A DNA stretch of 61,432 bases from Magnetococcales bacterium. GTDB lineage: Bacteria; Pseudomonadota; Magnetococcia; Magnetococcales; Magnetaquicoccaceae. The notes below the pieces were generated by a model, which was not told the DNA's origin, did not search any database, and saw nothing but the letters and a program-made list of their open reading frames with translations. How positions within the stretch are numbered: position 1 is the first letter of the stretch; every line of letters starts with the position of its first letter. The stretch covers positions 1-61,432 of the forward strand of contig JADGAR010000020.1 in the NCBI GenBank assembly GCA_015231915.1. Direction: 5' to 3'. The position numbers and the translations under genes were made by a program. Positions 54,477 through 61,432 of the stretch are shown one piece after another.

Positions 54477-54787
54477 TGGACGATCTGTTCATTCCTGCCG
54501 ACCCCGATGTCGTGCAGCGGGAGCGGTTGAAGGCCAAGGAGCTGAAGCGGAGCGCCTGGTGGAAGGGTCAGGTGGGTCGGGGGGTGTGTCATTATTGTGG
54601 GCTGCGCGTCCCTTCCGCCGAGTTGACCCTGGATCATGTCGTTCCCCTGATCCGGGGGGGGCGCACCACGCGGGGCAATTGTGTGCCCGCCTGCATGGCG
54701 TGCAACCAGGAAAAGCGGCATCTTTCCAGCACCCAGTGGCAGAGTTACGTGGAGGAAAAAAAAAGAGTGGCCGGGGTGCCGGTTTGA
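54473..54787 (+). CDS. HNH endonuclease-family protein
   Basis: A 104-aa protein with a compact HNH domain: zinc pair CHYCG, the LTLDHVVPLIRGG core, GNCVPACMACNQEK with second zinc pair. It starts at ATG 54473 overlapping the glnE stop (ATGA); the next codon but one is also usable. Stand-alone HNH proteins of this size include McrA-like and phage nucleases, but many have unknown targets. Translational coupling to glnE is odd for a nuclease and is probably positional. The long upstream frame is an antisense-like shadow of glnE and is ignored. Confidence 0.88.
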   Translation: MMDDLFIPADPDVVQRERLKAKELKRSAWWKGQVGRGVCHYCGLRVPSAELTLDHVVPLIRGGRTTRGNCVPACMACNQEKRHLSSTQWQSYVEEKKRVAGVPV

Positions 54788-54886
54788 TGTGAATTTAACC
54801 TGTTCTTTATCCATTTTTAACAATGGGCTGTCACGCTGGCTTCCAGCAGCCGATCACTCCCGTTTCGTGCACAAGGACGCCAGCGC

Positions 54887-55558
54887 ATGCATATCGATTC
54901 CTCCACCCTTTCGGTTCAAGTCACCTGCCAATCCGGCTTTTACACCCACATCATGGAACAGTGTGAACTTTCCAAGGAGATGGCCACCCATCTGGAGCGT
55001 TTCATGCGCACCGGGGAGGGGGAGGCGGTGGAGAGTTTGCGGCAGTTGGAGAGCGCGGGCATGGGGTTGCGGGAGCGCAACATGGAGGCGTTGCGCCTGG
55101 CACCGGTCTCCCCTGCCGACCGCGAGGAGAATCACCGTGCCTGTTTGACCATCGAAACCATCCAGAACCAGTTGCGTGCCATTGCCGAGGAGATGGAGGT
55201 GCTGGAGATGCGCGCCGACTGGCACATGCTGGAGATGGTGGTGCGTCTGCGTCACGCCCTGGAGTTGCTCTCCAGCGGTTTTCACAAGCTTCTGGCCACC
55301 CCGGTGGCGGCGATCGACGAGGCCGAGGCGATCTTCGCCTGGCGCCGCGCTGTCGAAAAGAGTTACCGTTCCTCCATGGTGCATCTGCTGCAAGCGGATG
55401 CCCACACCCCGGCCCCGGACCTGCAGACCCCTTCCGGCATGCGTCAGGTCTTCCACCTCTTCAAGCGTCAGGAGATCTATCAACACTTCCGTGCCATCGG
55501 TCTGGAGATCGGCAAGGCCGGTCGTTATTTGCACGGGATTGCGTTGCAGTTCACCTGA
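54887..55558 (+). CDS. Helical protein, PhoU/DUF47-like by appearance
   Basis: A 223-aa soluble, almost entirely helical protein. I cannot assign it firmly. Its pattern of long helices with spaced acidic residues (MATHLERFMRTGEGEAVESL, WRRAVEKSYRSSMVHLLQAD, EIYQHFRAIGLEIGKAGRYL) resembles the three-helix repeats of PhoU/DUF47 proteins that sit beside phosphate transporters. No Pit or Pst transporter gene is adjacent in the window. A plausible ribosome site and normal codon use support it as a real gene. Confidence 0.6.
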   Translation: MHIDSSTLSVQVTCQSGFYTHIMEQCELSKEMATHLERFMRTGEGEAVESLRQLESAGMGLRERNMEALRLAPVSPADREENHRACLTIETIQNQLRAIAEEMEVLEMRADWHMLEMVVRLRHALELLSSGFHKLLATPVAAIDEAEAIFAWRRAVEKSYRSSMVHLLQADAHTPAPDLQTPSGMRQVFHLFKRQEIYQHFRAIGLEIGKAGRYLHGIALQFT

Positions 55559-55635
55559 GGGGATTGATCGGAGAAAATTCTGGTGGATTTTCAGGACGAA
55601 CGCCATTATTATGATGACATGGAGGTCATGCATGC

Positions 55636-55875
55636 ATGATGGCGCACGCGCAGCAAAAGATTGAGATTCCCCTGGACGATGAAGATGCTCTGATCACTGC
55701 CGCCGCCTTGAGTGATCCAGACAATCCGCTCTTGACGGATCATGAATTGGCCCAGTTTTCAGGTCGTGCGCGGGAGCGGATCGGTGCATCGCATGGTCGC
55801 GGAGTCGTGATCACATTCAATGAATCAATGTCCATGGGGCCACCTAGTAGGTCTATGGCGGCGATGATTTCATGA
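55636..55875 (+). pseudogene. BrnA-like antitoxin fragment cut short by the ccdAB module
   Basis: The first 50 residues (KIEIPLDDEDALITAAALSD and PLLTDHELAQFSGRARERIG) look like the N-terminus of BrnA-type antitoxins, which normally continue with a ribbon-helix-helix DNA-binding domain. Here the frame instead runs antisense through the end of ccdB and stops. So the C-terminal domain is lost. No BrnT toxin gene is recognisable upstream. It converges with and overlaps ccdB by more than 130 bp. Confidence 0.5.
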
Positions 55876-56138
55876 CGCATGGTATGTAATGAACCCACCA
55901 CCTGTTTCAGTTCGGAATGCCGGACAGCGGCCATTTCCGCTGTGGAAAGGAAATAGACTCCATCGCTCAGTGCAACGGTTGGGTTGAGGATTCGGATCAG
56001 TGGTGTGTCCGGGCAGACCGGATAAAGTGGAATAACTATTCTTGTCCTCAAAGTCTGCAGCAGATCACTCTGTATCTCTACCAGAAAAGCCACTTGGCTG
56101 CCTGCTCTGCGGTATTCGTACAGGTCGAACTGAGCCAT
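55740..56138 (-). CDS. ccdB: CcdB-type gyrase-inhibitor toxin with extended C-terminus
   Basis: A CcdB toxin, which poisons DNA gyrase. The family-typical start MAQFDLYEYRRAG, core VEIQSDLLQTLRTRIVIPLY and ALSDGVYFLSTAEMAAV are all present. Normal CcdB is 101-105 aa and ends in the gyrase-contacting Trp-Gly-Ile or similar tail; this one is 132 aa, and after HEIIAAIDLLGG it continues with about 30 unrelated residues that read antisense through the BrnA-like fragment. Loss of the native terminal residues may reduce toxicity. It shares one base with the ccdA stop. Confidence 0.88.
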   Translation of the reverse strand: MAQFDLYEYRRAGSQVAFLVEIQSDLLQTLRTRIVIPLYPVCPDTPLIRILNPTVALSDGVYFLSTAEMAAVRHSELKQVVGSLHTMRHEIIAAIDLLGGPMDIDSLNVITTPRPCDAPIRSRARPENWANS

Positions 56139-56386
56139 CAGAAAAGCCGCTTGCCATCATTGAACAGGCCATCCCGTTCGATGCGTTGGTTGTAGGCCTC
56201 CATGGCGGGTCGGTTTTCCTCCTGCCAGGCTTGTCGTTTGCGCTCGGCAATCACCTGGGCAAGATGGCTTTCCAACTCCTGGGAGATGTGGATCTTCAGT
56301 GCCTTGGCCTGGGTCGCCAGTGCGCTGTTGATGCGCACGTGAAGGGGACGCTTCGGGGCAAGCGGATCGATCATCGGCGTTTCCAT
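56138..56386 (-). CDS. ccdA: CcdA-type antitoxin
   Basis: An 82-aa CcdA antitoxin: a ribbon-helix-helix N-terminus (RPLHVRINSALATQAKALKI), then a flexible toxin-wrapping C-terminus with the family pattern RQAWQEENRPAMEAYNQRIE and GLF at the end. It begins at ATG 56386 with GGAG 9 nt upstream and ends in TGATG with ccdB. Intact and full length. CcdA with CcdB represses the shared promoter, which should lie in the 56387-56458 gap. Confidence 0.92.
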   Translation of the reverse strand: METPMIDPLAPKRPLHVRINSALATQAKALKIHISQELESHLAQVIAERKRQAWQEENRPAMEAYNQRIERDGLFNDGKRLF

Positions 56387-56458
56387 GGCGGCCAACTCCA
56401 AGAGGTTGCAATGGTATGCGCATGCATGATATGCACAACCTTCCTGTATTTTCAACAG

Positions 56459-56812
56459 TTACTGCCACTCCGTCGATTGGGCGCGCTCACCCCCATCCAC
56501 CAGCAGGATTGCCTGCCTGGTCTTATCCCCCGGCAACGCCAGGGCGCGGGCGCCGGGGATGCGCATGCGGGCAGCCAATAGCGGGGGAAGGGGATGAATC
56601 ACCTCGACGGGCAGATGGACCAGCTCCACAGGACCGAAAACCCGTATTTCCCGCTCCGGGTGCCTCAGGCGTAATAAAAAGCGAGGACGATCCATGGTGG
56701 AAAAAACCGGCTCCGGGTCGGGACGGGCAGCAAGCACCTGGGTCGCCTCCATACCCACGCGCCCGTCCTGGGTCCAAAACAATACCACGGGCAATTCCAT
56801 GGCGTCGCTCAT
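56459..56812 (-). CDS. Small companion protein of the CheW gene, unknown
   Basis: A 117-aa protein whose ATG at 56812 overlaps the cheW stop by ATGA, so it is co-translated. It is beta-rich (MELPVVLFWTQDGRVGMEAT, FLLRLRHPEREIRVFGPVE, ALALPGDKTRQAILLVDGGE), with strand spacing suggestive of a partial CheW/SH3-like fold, but the resemblance is faint. It is the last gene of the second chemosensory cluster. A stop is followed at once by the ccdAB intergenic region. Confidence 0.6.
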   Translation of the reverse strand: MSDAMELPVVLFWTQDGRVGMEATQVLAARPDPEPVFSTMDRPRFLLRLRHPEREIRVFGPVELVHLPVEVIHPLPPLLAARMRIPGARALALPGDKTRQAILLVDGGERAQSTEWQ

Positions 56813-57324
56813 CCCTGGCCCAGGGCATATTCGGCCAGCAGCCGGTCGAAATCCAGCAGGGTCACGGTTTTCTCTCGCCAATGCAACATGCCGAGAACCA
56901 GCATGGCCAACCGGGGAGGCAAATCGATCGGCGGGGGGTGAATGCTCTCACGGGTCACGTCGGTCACATCCACCACCCGATCCACCCGCAACCCGCTCCC
57001 CGCGACCCCGCTGCCGCGCCCCAATAGAATGGCGGCATGGGGGCCGGGCGGCTCCTCCGGGAGGAGCAACAGGCCATGGGGACGAATGACCGCCTCGATG
57101 TCTCCGCGCACGTTCACCACCCCCTCCAGAGAGGGAGGACAACCGGGCACGAAACAGACCTCGGCCTGCGCGAGAATCTCCCGAATGCGCTCCCCGTGAA
57201 AGGCGAACCAGCTATCGCCCAACTGGCAGATCACCAGTTTCCGCAAGGGCTGCTCCACATCCACGATCTCCCTGCCGGCGGTCGCGCGGGAGGCCAGCAC
57301 CTCTTCCAGGGTCGGTGCGGTCAT
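56809..57324 (-). CDS. cheW: CheW-like coupling protein
   Basis: A 171-aa CheW-domain protein linking receptors to CheA. The domain covers about 27-165: LVICQLGDSWFAFHGERIRE, LEGVVNVRGDIEAVIRPHGL, GLRVDRVVDV and LLDFDRLL. The 25 residues ahead of the domain are extra. Its start overlaps the stop of the upstream hybrid kinase by ATGA and its stop overlaps the next small gene. It belongs to the cluster CheA-REC, CheY-like, Hpt-hybrid kinase, CheW. Confidence 0.88.
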   Translation of the reverse strand: MTAPTLEEVLASRATAGREIVDVEQPLRKLVICQLGDSWFAFHGERIREILAQAEVCFVPGCPPSLEGVVNVRGDIEAVIRPHGLLLLPEEPPGPHAAILLGRGSGVAGSGLRVDRVVDVTDVTRESIHPPPIDLPPRLAMLVLGMLHWREKTVTLLDFDRLLAEYALGQG

Positions 57325-59255
57325 TGGATCTCCTTGCTGGGGGGGTGATCGACAATGGGAAAAGTCACCCAGAACCGGCTCCCCTTCTCCGGTTCCGAAT
57401 TGAAGCCGATATGGCCCCCCATCGCCTCCACCAGGGTCTTGGTGATGTTCAAGCCGATGCCGCTCCCCTCGATGCCGATCTTTTCCGCCCCCAACCGGTG
57501 GAACGGCTTGAACACCTGATCCCATCGATCCTTGGGAATGCCAAGCCCGGTGTCCGCAATGCTGATCTCCAGCAACCCCTCGCGGGTCGCACGGTGGGTT
57601 ACCGTGATGTACCCGCCCTTGCGGTTGTATTTCACCGCATTGGACAACAGGTTGATCAGAATCTGCTTCAAACGCAAAGGATCGGCGTAGATGCAGGGAA
57701 ACGGGGTCTCCTGGCTGATGAACGTCACCGAAACAAACCGTTTCCGGGCCAGAGGGGTGGTCATGCTCAGGCAATGTTGCATGATGGAGGCGGGATTCAA
57801 CACCTCCATCTCCGGAATGACCTTGCCCGCCTCGATGCGCGCCATGTCCAGCAGGCCGTTGATCAACTCCAGCAAGTGATCGCCGCTGGCCATGATCTGC
57901 GCCACGGACTCCTTCTGCGAGGGAGTGAGGGGTTCCACCGGATCGAGTTCCAGCAGTTGACAGAAACCGATCACCCCGTTCAAAGGCGAGCGCAACTCAT
58001 GACTCATGAAGGAGAGAAAGTCGGTCTTGGCCTTGTTGGCACGCTCGGCCTCCTCCTTGGCGCGCATCAGCGAGCGCAAGGTGCGCATGCGCTCCGCGCG
58101 GATCGCCACCGCCACGATGAGATCCTCGTGGCTCACCGGCTTGGTCAAAAACCCCTCGGCGCCGACGCGCATGGCAGAAATCTGCTTTTTGTGATCGGTC
58201 TCGCCCGACAGGAACACGATCGGCAGCCCGGCGAACTCCGGCACCTGCCGGATCAGGCGCGCCAGTTCACCGCCATTGCACAACGGCATGTACATGTCCA
58301 TCAAAATCATGTCGCAAGGGAATTCGTGCAGCGTCTCCAGAACGCGTGCCGGGTCGCCCAGTTGCCGGGTCAGCATGCCGGCCTCCTCGAGAATGATGCC
58401 ATGATAGGCGGCAACCTCCGGCTCGTCGTCGATGATCAGGATGCGAAACGGCTCCGGTTCCTGCGGGGGAGGCAGCTTGTCCAGGATGGCCACCAGCTCC
58501 ATGACATCCACATCCGCACGGCAAAAGGCCAGACTGCCGTGCCGTACCGCCAGCAGACGGGTGTCGAAGTCGTCCTGGCCGGAAAGCAGGATCAGCGGCG
58601 GACTGCGGCCAAGCTCGGTTTCGATTGCGGTCAGCATCGCAAGGCCCGCACGGGTGCCATGGGGAAAGGCGATCTCCATGACCAGCGCCTCCGGCCAGCG
58701 CGCATCGACCGCTTCCCGCAACAGGCCGGGATCGGTGAACACCCGTACCGAGTAGCCGCAACACTCCATCTGTTTGGCCTGGTGTTCCAGCAGCGCACGG
58801 TCATCATGGCACAGATACACCAAACGCTCCCCGGTCGCTGCGGGACTCTGCTCCCGCCGGGCCGCGATGGCCGGTTCGCCGCTCGACCTCGAACCCGACA
58901 GGTTGAGCAATTCCTCGACCTGCTGGGCGATCAACTTCAGGTAGTCTCCCAGTATGGCCAGCAGATCGGGGGGTGGTACAGCAGCCTGGTTTTCCAGATG
59001 GGCGGTCAGCCACACCTCGCCCTGCGCCGCCGTGGCGCCCAACTGCACGAAACCGAATGACCTGCCGCTTCCCTTGAGGGAATGGAACAATCGGTGCAAC
59101 GCCACCGCTGCCTCCCTGGCGGCGGCGGGTTCCTCCTGCGACAATCTTGCGAGCAGATCTTGCGCCTGCTCCAGACGGGCGGGCAACTGGTCCAGGAAGG
59201 TCCTGCGCAGTTGAGCGATTCTGGCTTGGGCAGAAGGCGGGTGGGTGGTCGTCAT
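57321..59255 (-). CDS. Hpt-REC-REC-histidine kinase hybrid
   Basis: A 644-aa soluble hybrid kinase with its domains in inverted order. An Hpt comes first (LHRLFHSLKGSGRSFGFVQL), then a degenerate receiver (about 140-260; Asp replaced, ALVMEIAF), then a functional receiver (FRILIIDDEPEVA, MILMDMYMPL), then HisKA with H-box LSFMSHELRSPLNGVIGFCQ and HATPase (INLLSNAVKYNRKG, GSGIGLNITKTLVEAMGG). Phosphate could travel from kinase to its receiver to the Hpt and out to the neighbouring CheY-like protein. It overlaps cheW by 4 bp. Confidence 0.93.
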   Translation of the reverse strand: MTTTHPPSAQARIAQLRRTFLDQLPARLEQAQDLLARLSQEEPAAAREAAVALHRLFHSLKGSGRSFGFVQLGATAAQGEVWLTAHLENQAAVPPPDLLAILGDYLKLIAQQVEELLNLSGSRSSGEPAIAARREQSPAATGERLVYLCHDDRALLEHQAKQMECCGYSVRVFTDPGLLREAVDARWPEALVMEIAFPHGTRAGLAMLTAIETELGRSPPLILLSGQDDFDTRLLAVRHGSLAFCRADVDVMELVAILDKLPPPQEPEPFRILIIDDEPEVAAYHGIILEEAGMLTRQLGDPARVLETLHEFPCDMILMDMYMPLCNGGELARLIRQVPEFAGLPIVFLSGETDHKKQISAMRVGAEGFLTKPVSHEDLIVAVAIRAERMRTLRSLMRAKEEAERANKAKTDFLSFMSHELRSPLNGVIGFCQLLELDPVEPLTPSQKESVAQIMASGDHLLELINGLLDMARIEAGKVIPEMEVLNPASIMQHCLSMTTPLARKRFVSVTFISQETPFPCIYADPLRLKQILINLLSNAVKYNRKGGYITVTHRATREGLLEISIADTGLGIPKDRWDQVFKPFHRLGAEKIGIEGSGIGLNITKTLVEAMGGHIGFNSEPEKGSRFWVTFPIVDHPPSKEIQ

Positions 59256-59273
59256 GGCAGCGGCTCCGGTTGG

Positions 59274-59639
59274 TCAGGATGGGTGGCGTTTCAGCACTTC
59301 TCCGATTACTCTAGGCAATTCCGTGGCAAGATTGAAGTCCTTGATCAGGCAGGCGTCGAGGCGTGGTTCCCTGGCAAGCAGTGTGGCGGGATCATCGCCG
59401 GTCAGCAGGAGAAACGGCAGGCCCTGGCGTTGTTCCCGTACCTCGTGGAACAGGTCGATGCCGCTGATCAGGGGCATGTGCATGTCGCTTACGATCATGC
59501 CGATCCCCTCGTCGTCGTTGAATTGGTGCACGGCATCCATCCCATCCTCGGCCAGGAGGGTTTCGTGTCCCATCTCTTCGAGGATCGCGGCGGTCATCGC
59601 GCCGGCCAGAGGGTCGTCATCCACCACCAGTATGCGCAT
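59274..59639 (-). CDS. CheY-like response regulator of the second cluster
   Basis: A 121-aa single receiver: MRILVVDDDPLAGAMTAAIL, phospho-acceptor Asp in IGMIVSDMHMPLISGIDLFH and a Lys in CLIKDFN. It lies between the CheA-REC gene and the Hpt-REC-REC kinase, so either could phosphorylate it. The Lys context (IKDF rather than KPF) is unusual and appears also in the CheA receiver tail (VKGDF), hinting at common ancestry. Confidence 0.88.
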   Translation of the reverse strand: MRILVVDDDPLAGAMTAAILEEMGHETLLAEDGMDAVHQFNDDEGIGMIVSDMHMPLISGIDLFHEVREQRQGLPFLLLTGDDPATLLAREPRLDACLIKDFNLATELPRVIGEVLKRHPS

Positions 59640-59666
59640 CGTTCGTCTTTCCTTGCATGTTGCGCG

Positions 59667-61432
59667 TCAACCCAACAGGTTGCGCAGGGTTTGCACCAGA
59701 TTGTCCTGATTGAAATCGCCCTTCACCAGATAGGCGTCGGCACCTGCCTGCATGCCGCGCCGTTTGTCCTCCTCCTTGCCCCGCGAGCTGAGGATGACGA
59801 TGGGAGTGGTGCGGTAATTCTCCTCCCGTCTCAGCCGCGCGGTGAGGGTGAAGCCGTCCATGCCCGGCATCTCCACATCGGTGAGCACGGCGGCGTAACG
59901 CCCCGCCAGGGCCATGCGCAATCCCTCCTCGCCATCCTCGGCCAGCGCCACCCGATAGCCATGCGCCTCCAGCACCTCCTTTTCGATCTCGCGGGTATTG
60001 AGCGAATCGTCCACCACCAGAATCCGTTCCCTGGCCTCCGGAGGATCAAAACGGGCCTCCCGGTGGCGCTCCCCCCTTCGCGCCTGGTCGAACAGCGCCG
60101 GGGGGTGCAGGAGGCCGATCAGGCGGTTCTCGCCGTCGATCACCAGACCCGACACCAACGGGAATTGACTTATGGCCACCGGCACCGGGTGAATCACCAT
60201 GTTGCATTCGTCCAGCAGACGGTCGATGCGCAAGGCCATTTTGCGCTCCCGCGCCCGCAGCACCATCAGCAGCATCCCCCTCCCGGCGTCTGTCCGGGTC
60301 GCCGGACGTTTCCGCCGTTCCGGAATGCGCAGCAACTCCGCAAGGGTCGTCACCGCCATCAGTTCGTTGCGGATCGCCACGGCATGACCGTCGGCCACGG
60401 TCTCGCAGGCCGCCTCCGGCAGCCGGATGAGTTCCACGATGTAGCCGGCCCCGATGGCAAAGGGGAGTCCGTCGGCCTCGACCAGCACCACGCGCATCAT
60501 GGCCAATGACAAAGGCATGCGCAAGGTAAAGGTGGTGCCGGCGCCTGGGCGGGTCTCCACGCCGATGGTGCCCTGCAATTCGTCCAAAACGGTCTGCCGG
60601 ACCACATCCAGTCCCACGCCCCGTCCCGACAGCTCGGAAATTTGGCCACGGGTGGAAAAACCGGGCAGAAACAGCAGATCGATGGTCTCCCGTTCGTTGA
60701 GAATGGCGGTTTTGTCCGCGCCGATCAATCCCTTGCGTGCGGCCTGGGCGCGTACCTCCTCCAGGACGATGCCCCTGCCGTCGTCCGCGATTTCGATCAC
60801 CACCCAGCGGCCATCCTGCCGCGCCGACAAAACCAGCTGCCCCTGGGCGGACTTGCCGGCGGCCAGACGCGCTTCCGGCAGTTCCAGACCGTGGTCGATG
60901 GCGTTGCGGACGAGATGCACGATGGGATCGGCCAGCTTGTCGATCATCTGGCGGTCCAGTTCGATCCCGGCCCCCTGGATGCGGCATTCGACCTGCTTGC
61001 CCACGGAGCGGGCCAGCTCCCGGACCTGCCGCGCCGCCGGCTCGAAGACGATGGACAACGGCAGCATGCGCATCTGCAGGGTCCGGTCATGCAACTCGTC
61101 CATCAATACGGCCTGGGCCGCCACATCCTCGCGCAATTGCCGGAAAAACTGGTGCAGGGGCTGGGCGACCGTCACGGGGGCGGTGCTCGTGTTCATGCTC
61201 AGGTCCATGGCATGGAGTTCCGTCAGGCGATGGCGCAGACGGGCATGGCTCGACATCAGTTCGCCTGTGGTTTTGATGAGTTCGTCCAGCAGGGCCAGCC
61301 GCACGCGCACGGTTTCCGCTACCGGCGGTGGCCGGGGGGATTCCGTCCGGGCGGGAGGAGGAGAAGGCTCCGGGGGTTGTGGGGCAGGGGAGGCGTTGGG
61401 CTGGCAGGCCTGCGTCAGGGCGTCGCACAGGG
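59667..61432 (-). CDS. CheA-like kinase with C-terminal receiver (5' truncated)
   Basis: A CheA-family kinase running off the right edge; 587 codons are visible and the frame is open to the edge, so Hpt domain(s) lie outside. From the left of the protein: a Pro-rich linker, dimerisation helices (LALLDELIKTTGELMSSHAR), HATPase (VHLVRNAIDHGLELPEARLA, DDGRGIVLEEV, GFSTRGQISELSGRGVGLDV), a CheW domain and a receiver (ILVVDDSLNTREIEKEVLEA, AVLTDVEMPGMDGFTL). The fused CheA-REC layout is typical of Wsp-, Pil/Chp- and Frz-like alternative pathways rather than of basic flagellar CheA. It is first in the second cluster. Confidence 0.93.
   Translation of the reverse strand, partial: LCDALTQACQPNASPAPQPPEPSPPPARTESPRPPPVAETVRVRLALLDELIKTTGELMSSHARLRHRLTELHAMDLSMNTSTAPVTVAQPLHQFFRQLREDVAAQAVLMDELHDRTLQMRMLPLSIVFEPAARQVRELARSVGKQVECRIQGAGIELDRQMIDKLADPIVHLVRNAIDHGLELPEARLAAGKSAQGQLVLSARQDGRWVVIEIADDGRGIVLEEVRAQAARKGLIGADKTAILNERETIDLLFLPGFSTRGQISELSGRGVGLDVVRQTVLDELQGTIGVETRPGAGTTFTLRMPLSLAMMRVVLVEADGLPFAIGAGYIVELIRLPEAACETVADGHAVAIRNELMAVTTLAELLRIPERRKRPATRTDAGRGMLLMVLRARERKMALRIDRLLDECNMVIHPVPVAISQFPLVSGLVIDGENRLIGLLHPPALFDQARRGERHREARFDPPEARERILVVDDSLNTREIEKEVLEAHGYRVALAEDGEEGLRMALAGRYAAVLTDVEMPGMDGFTLTARLRREENYRTTPIVILSSRGKEEDKRRGMQAGADAYLVKGDFNQDNLVQTLRNLLG

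Noticed and set aside
1-61432. CRISPR array, tRNA, rRNA or complete insertion sequence
   Set aside because: No regularly spaced repeats, clover-leaf-like sequences, rRNA segments or transposase genes with terminal inverted repeats were seen on reading both strands.

Overview
The window is a gene-dense (over 90 percent coding), GC-rich bacterial chromosome segment. It carries an Rnf electron-transport operon, GlnE, a YhdP/AsmA-like envelope giant, a FimV-like protein, a PilB/GspE-type ATPase, and many sensory kinases and chemosensory proteins. This points to a Gram-negative, flexibly respiring, motile proteobacterium. The density of hybrid kinases, CheC/CheD proteins and a hemerythrin-bearing chemoreceptor would suit a Magnetococcia-like or similar microaerophile, but that placement is an inference with no marker gene to support it. 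No rRNA, tRNA, CRISPR array or complete insertion sequence was recognised.

Layout. 1-2.6 kb: the 5'-truncated end of a type I secretion adaptor (HlyD family), a MntA/HepT-type toxin-antitoxin pair whose hepT is interrupted by an in-frame amber codon, and a stand-alone response regulator. 2.6-7.8 kb: rnfABCDGE on the minus strand, closed by a strong intrinsic terminator. 7.9-9.8 kb: Mrp/ApbC and small genes. 9.9-14.1 kb: a secreted low-complexity protein, then an overlapping sigma factor / anti-sigma-like / M48-TPR protease unit. 14.2-19.9 kb: a phosphatase, then a plus-strand run of FimV-like protein, two-TM protein, divergent actin-like ATPase, MtfA-like peptidase and CysM. 19.9-25 kb: a PocR-multi-PAS hybrid kinase translationally coupled to a rhodanese-like protein. 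25.3-29.7 kb: a small secreted protein, a methyltransferase, and a chemoreceptor carrying both CZB and hemerythrin domains. 29.7-31.3 kb: an AAA ATPase plus small-partner pair that looks like a defence module.

31.4-50.8 kb is a long minus-strand run. It starts with the YhdP-like gene, then CheA, CheY, CheC, two hybrid/REC kinases, a very unusual REC-metallo-beta-lactamase-cyclic-nucleotide-binding fusion, a second degenerate CheC and CheD. After these come an inserted nucleotidyltransferase/HEPN cassette flanked by a 35-bp direct duplication, pdxJ, acpS, a GAF-PilB ATPase and a PhoD phosphatase. No receptor, CheR or CheB is present in this run, so it looks like an accessory chemosensory-style signalling array rather than a complete flagellar chemotaxis operon.

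51-61.4 kb: a DUF4351-type fragment, glnE with an overlapping HNH nuclease gene, a helical protein, a CcdAB toxin-antitoxin module that appears to have landed in a BrnA-like antitoxin gene, and a second chemosensory cluster (CheA-REC, CheY-like, Hpt-REC-REC kinase, CheW, small companion) running off the right edge. The points most worth following are the REC-MBL-cNMP fusion and its array, the actin-like/FimV-like cluster, the ATPase/small-protein pair, the cassette insertion between cheD and pdxJ, and the amber-interrupted hepT.
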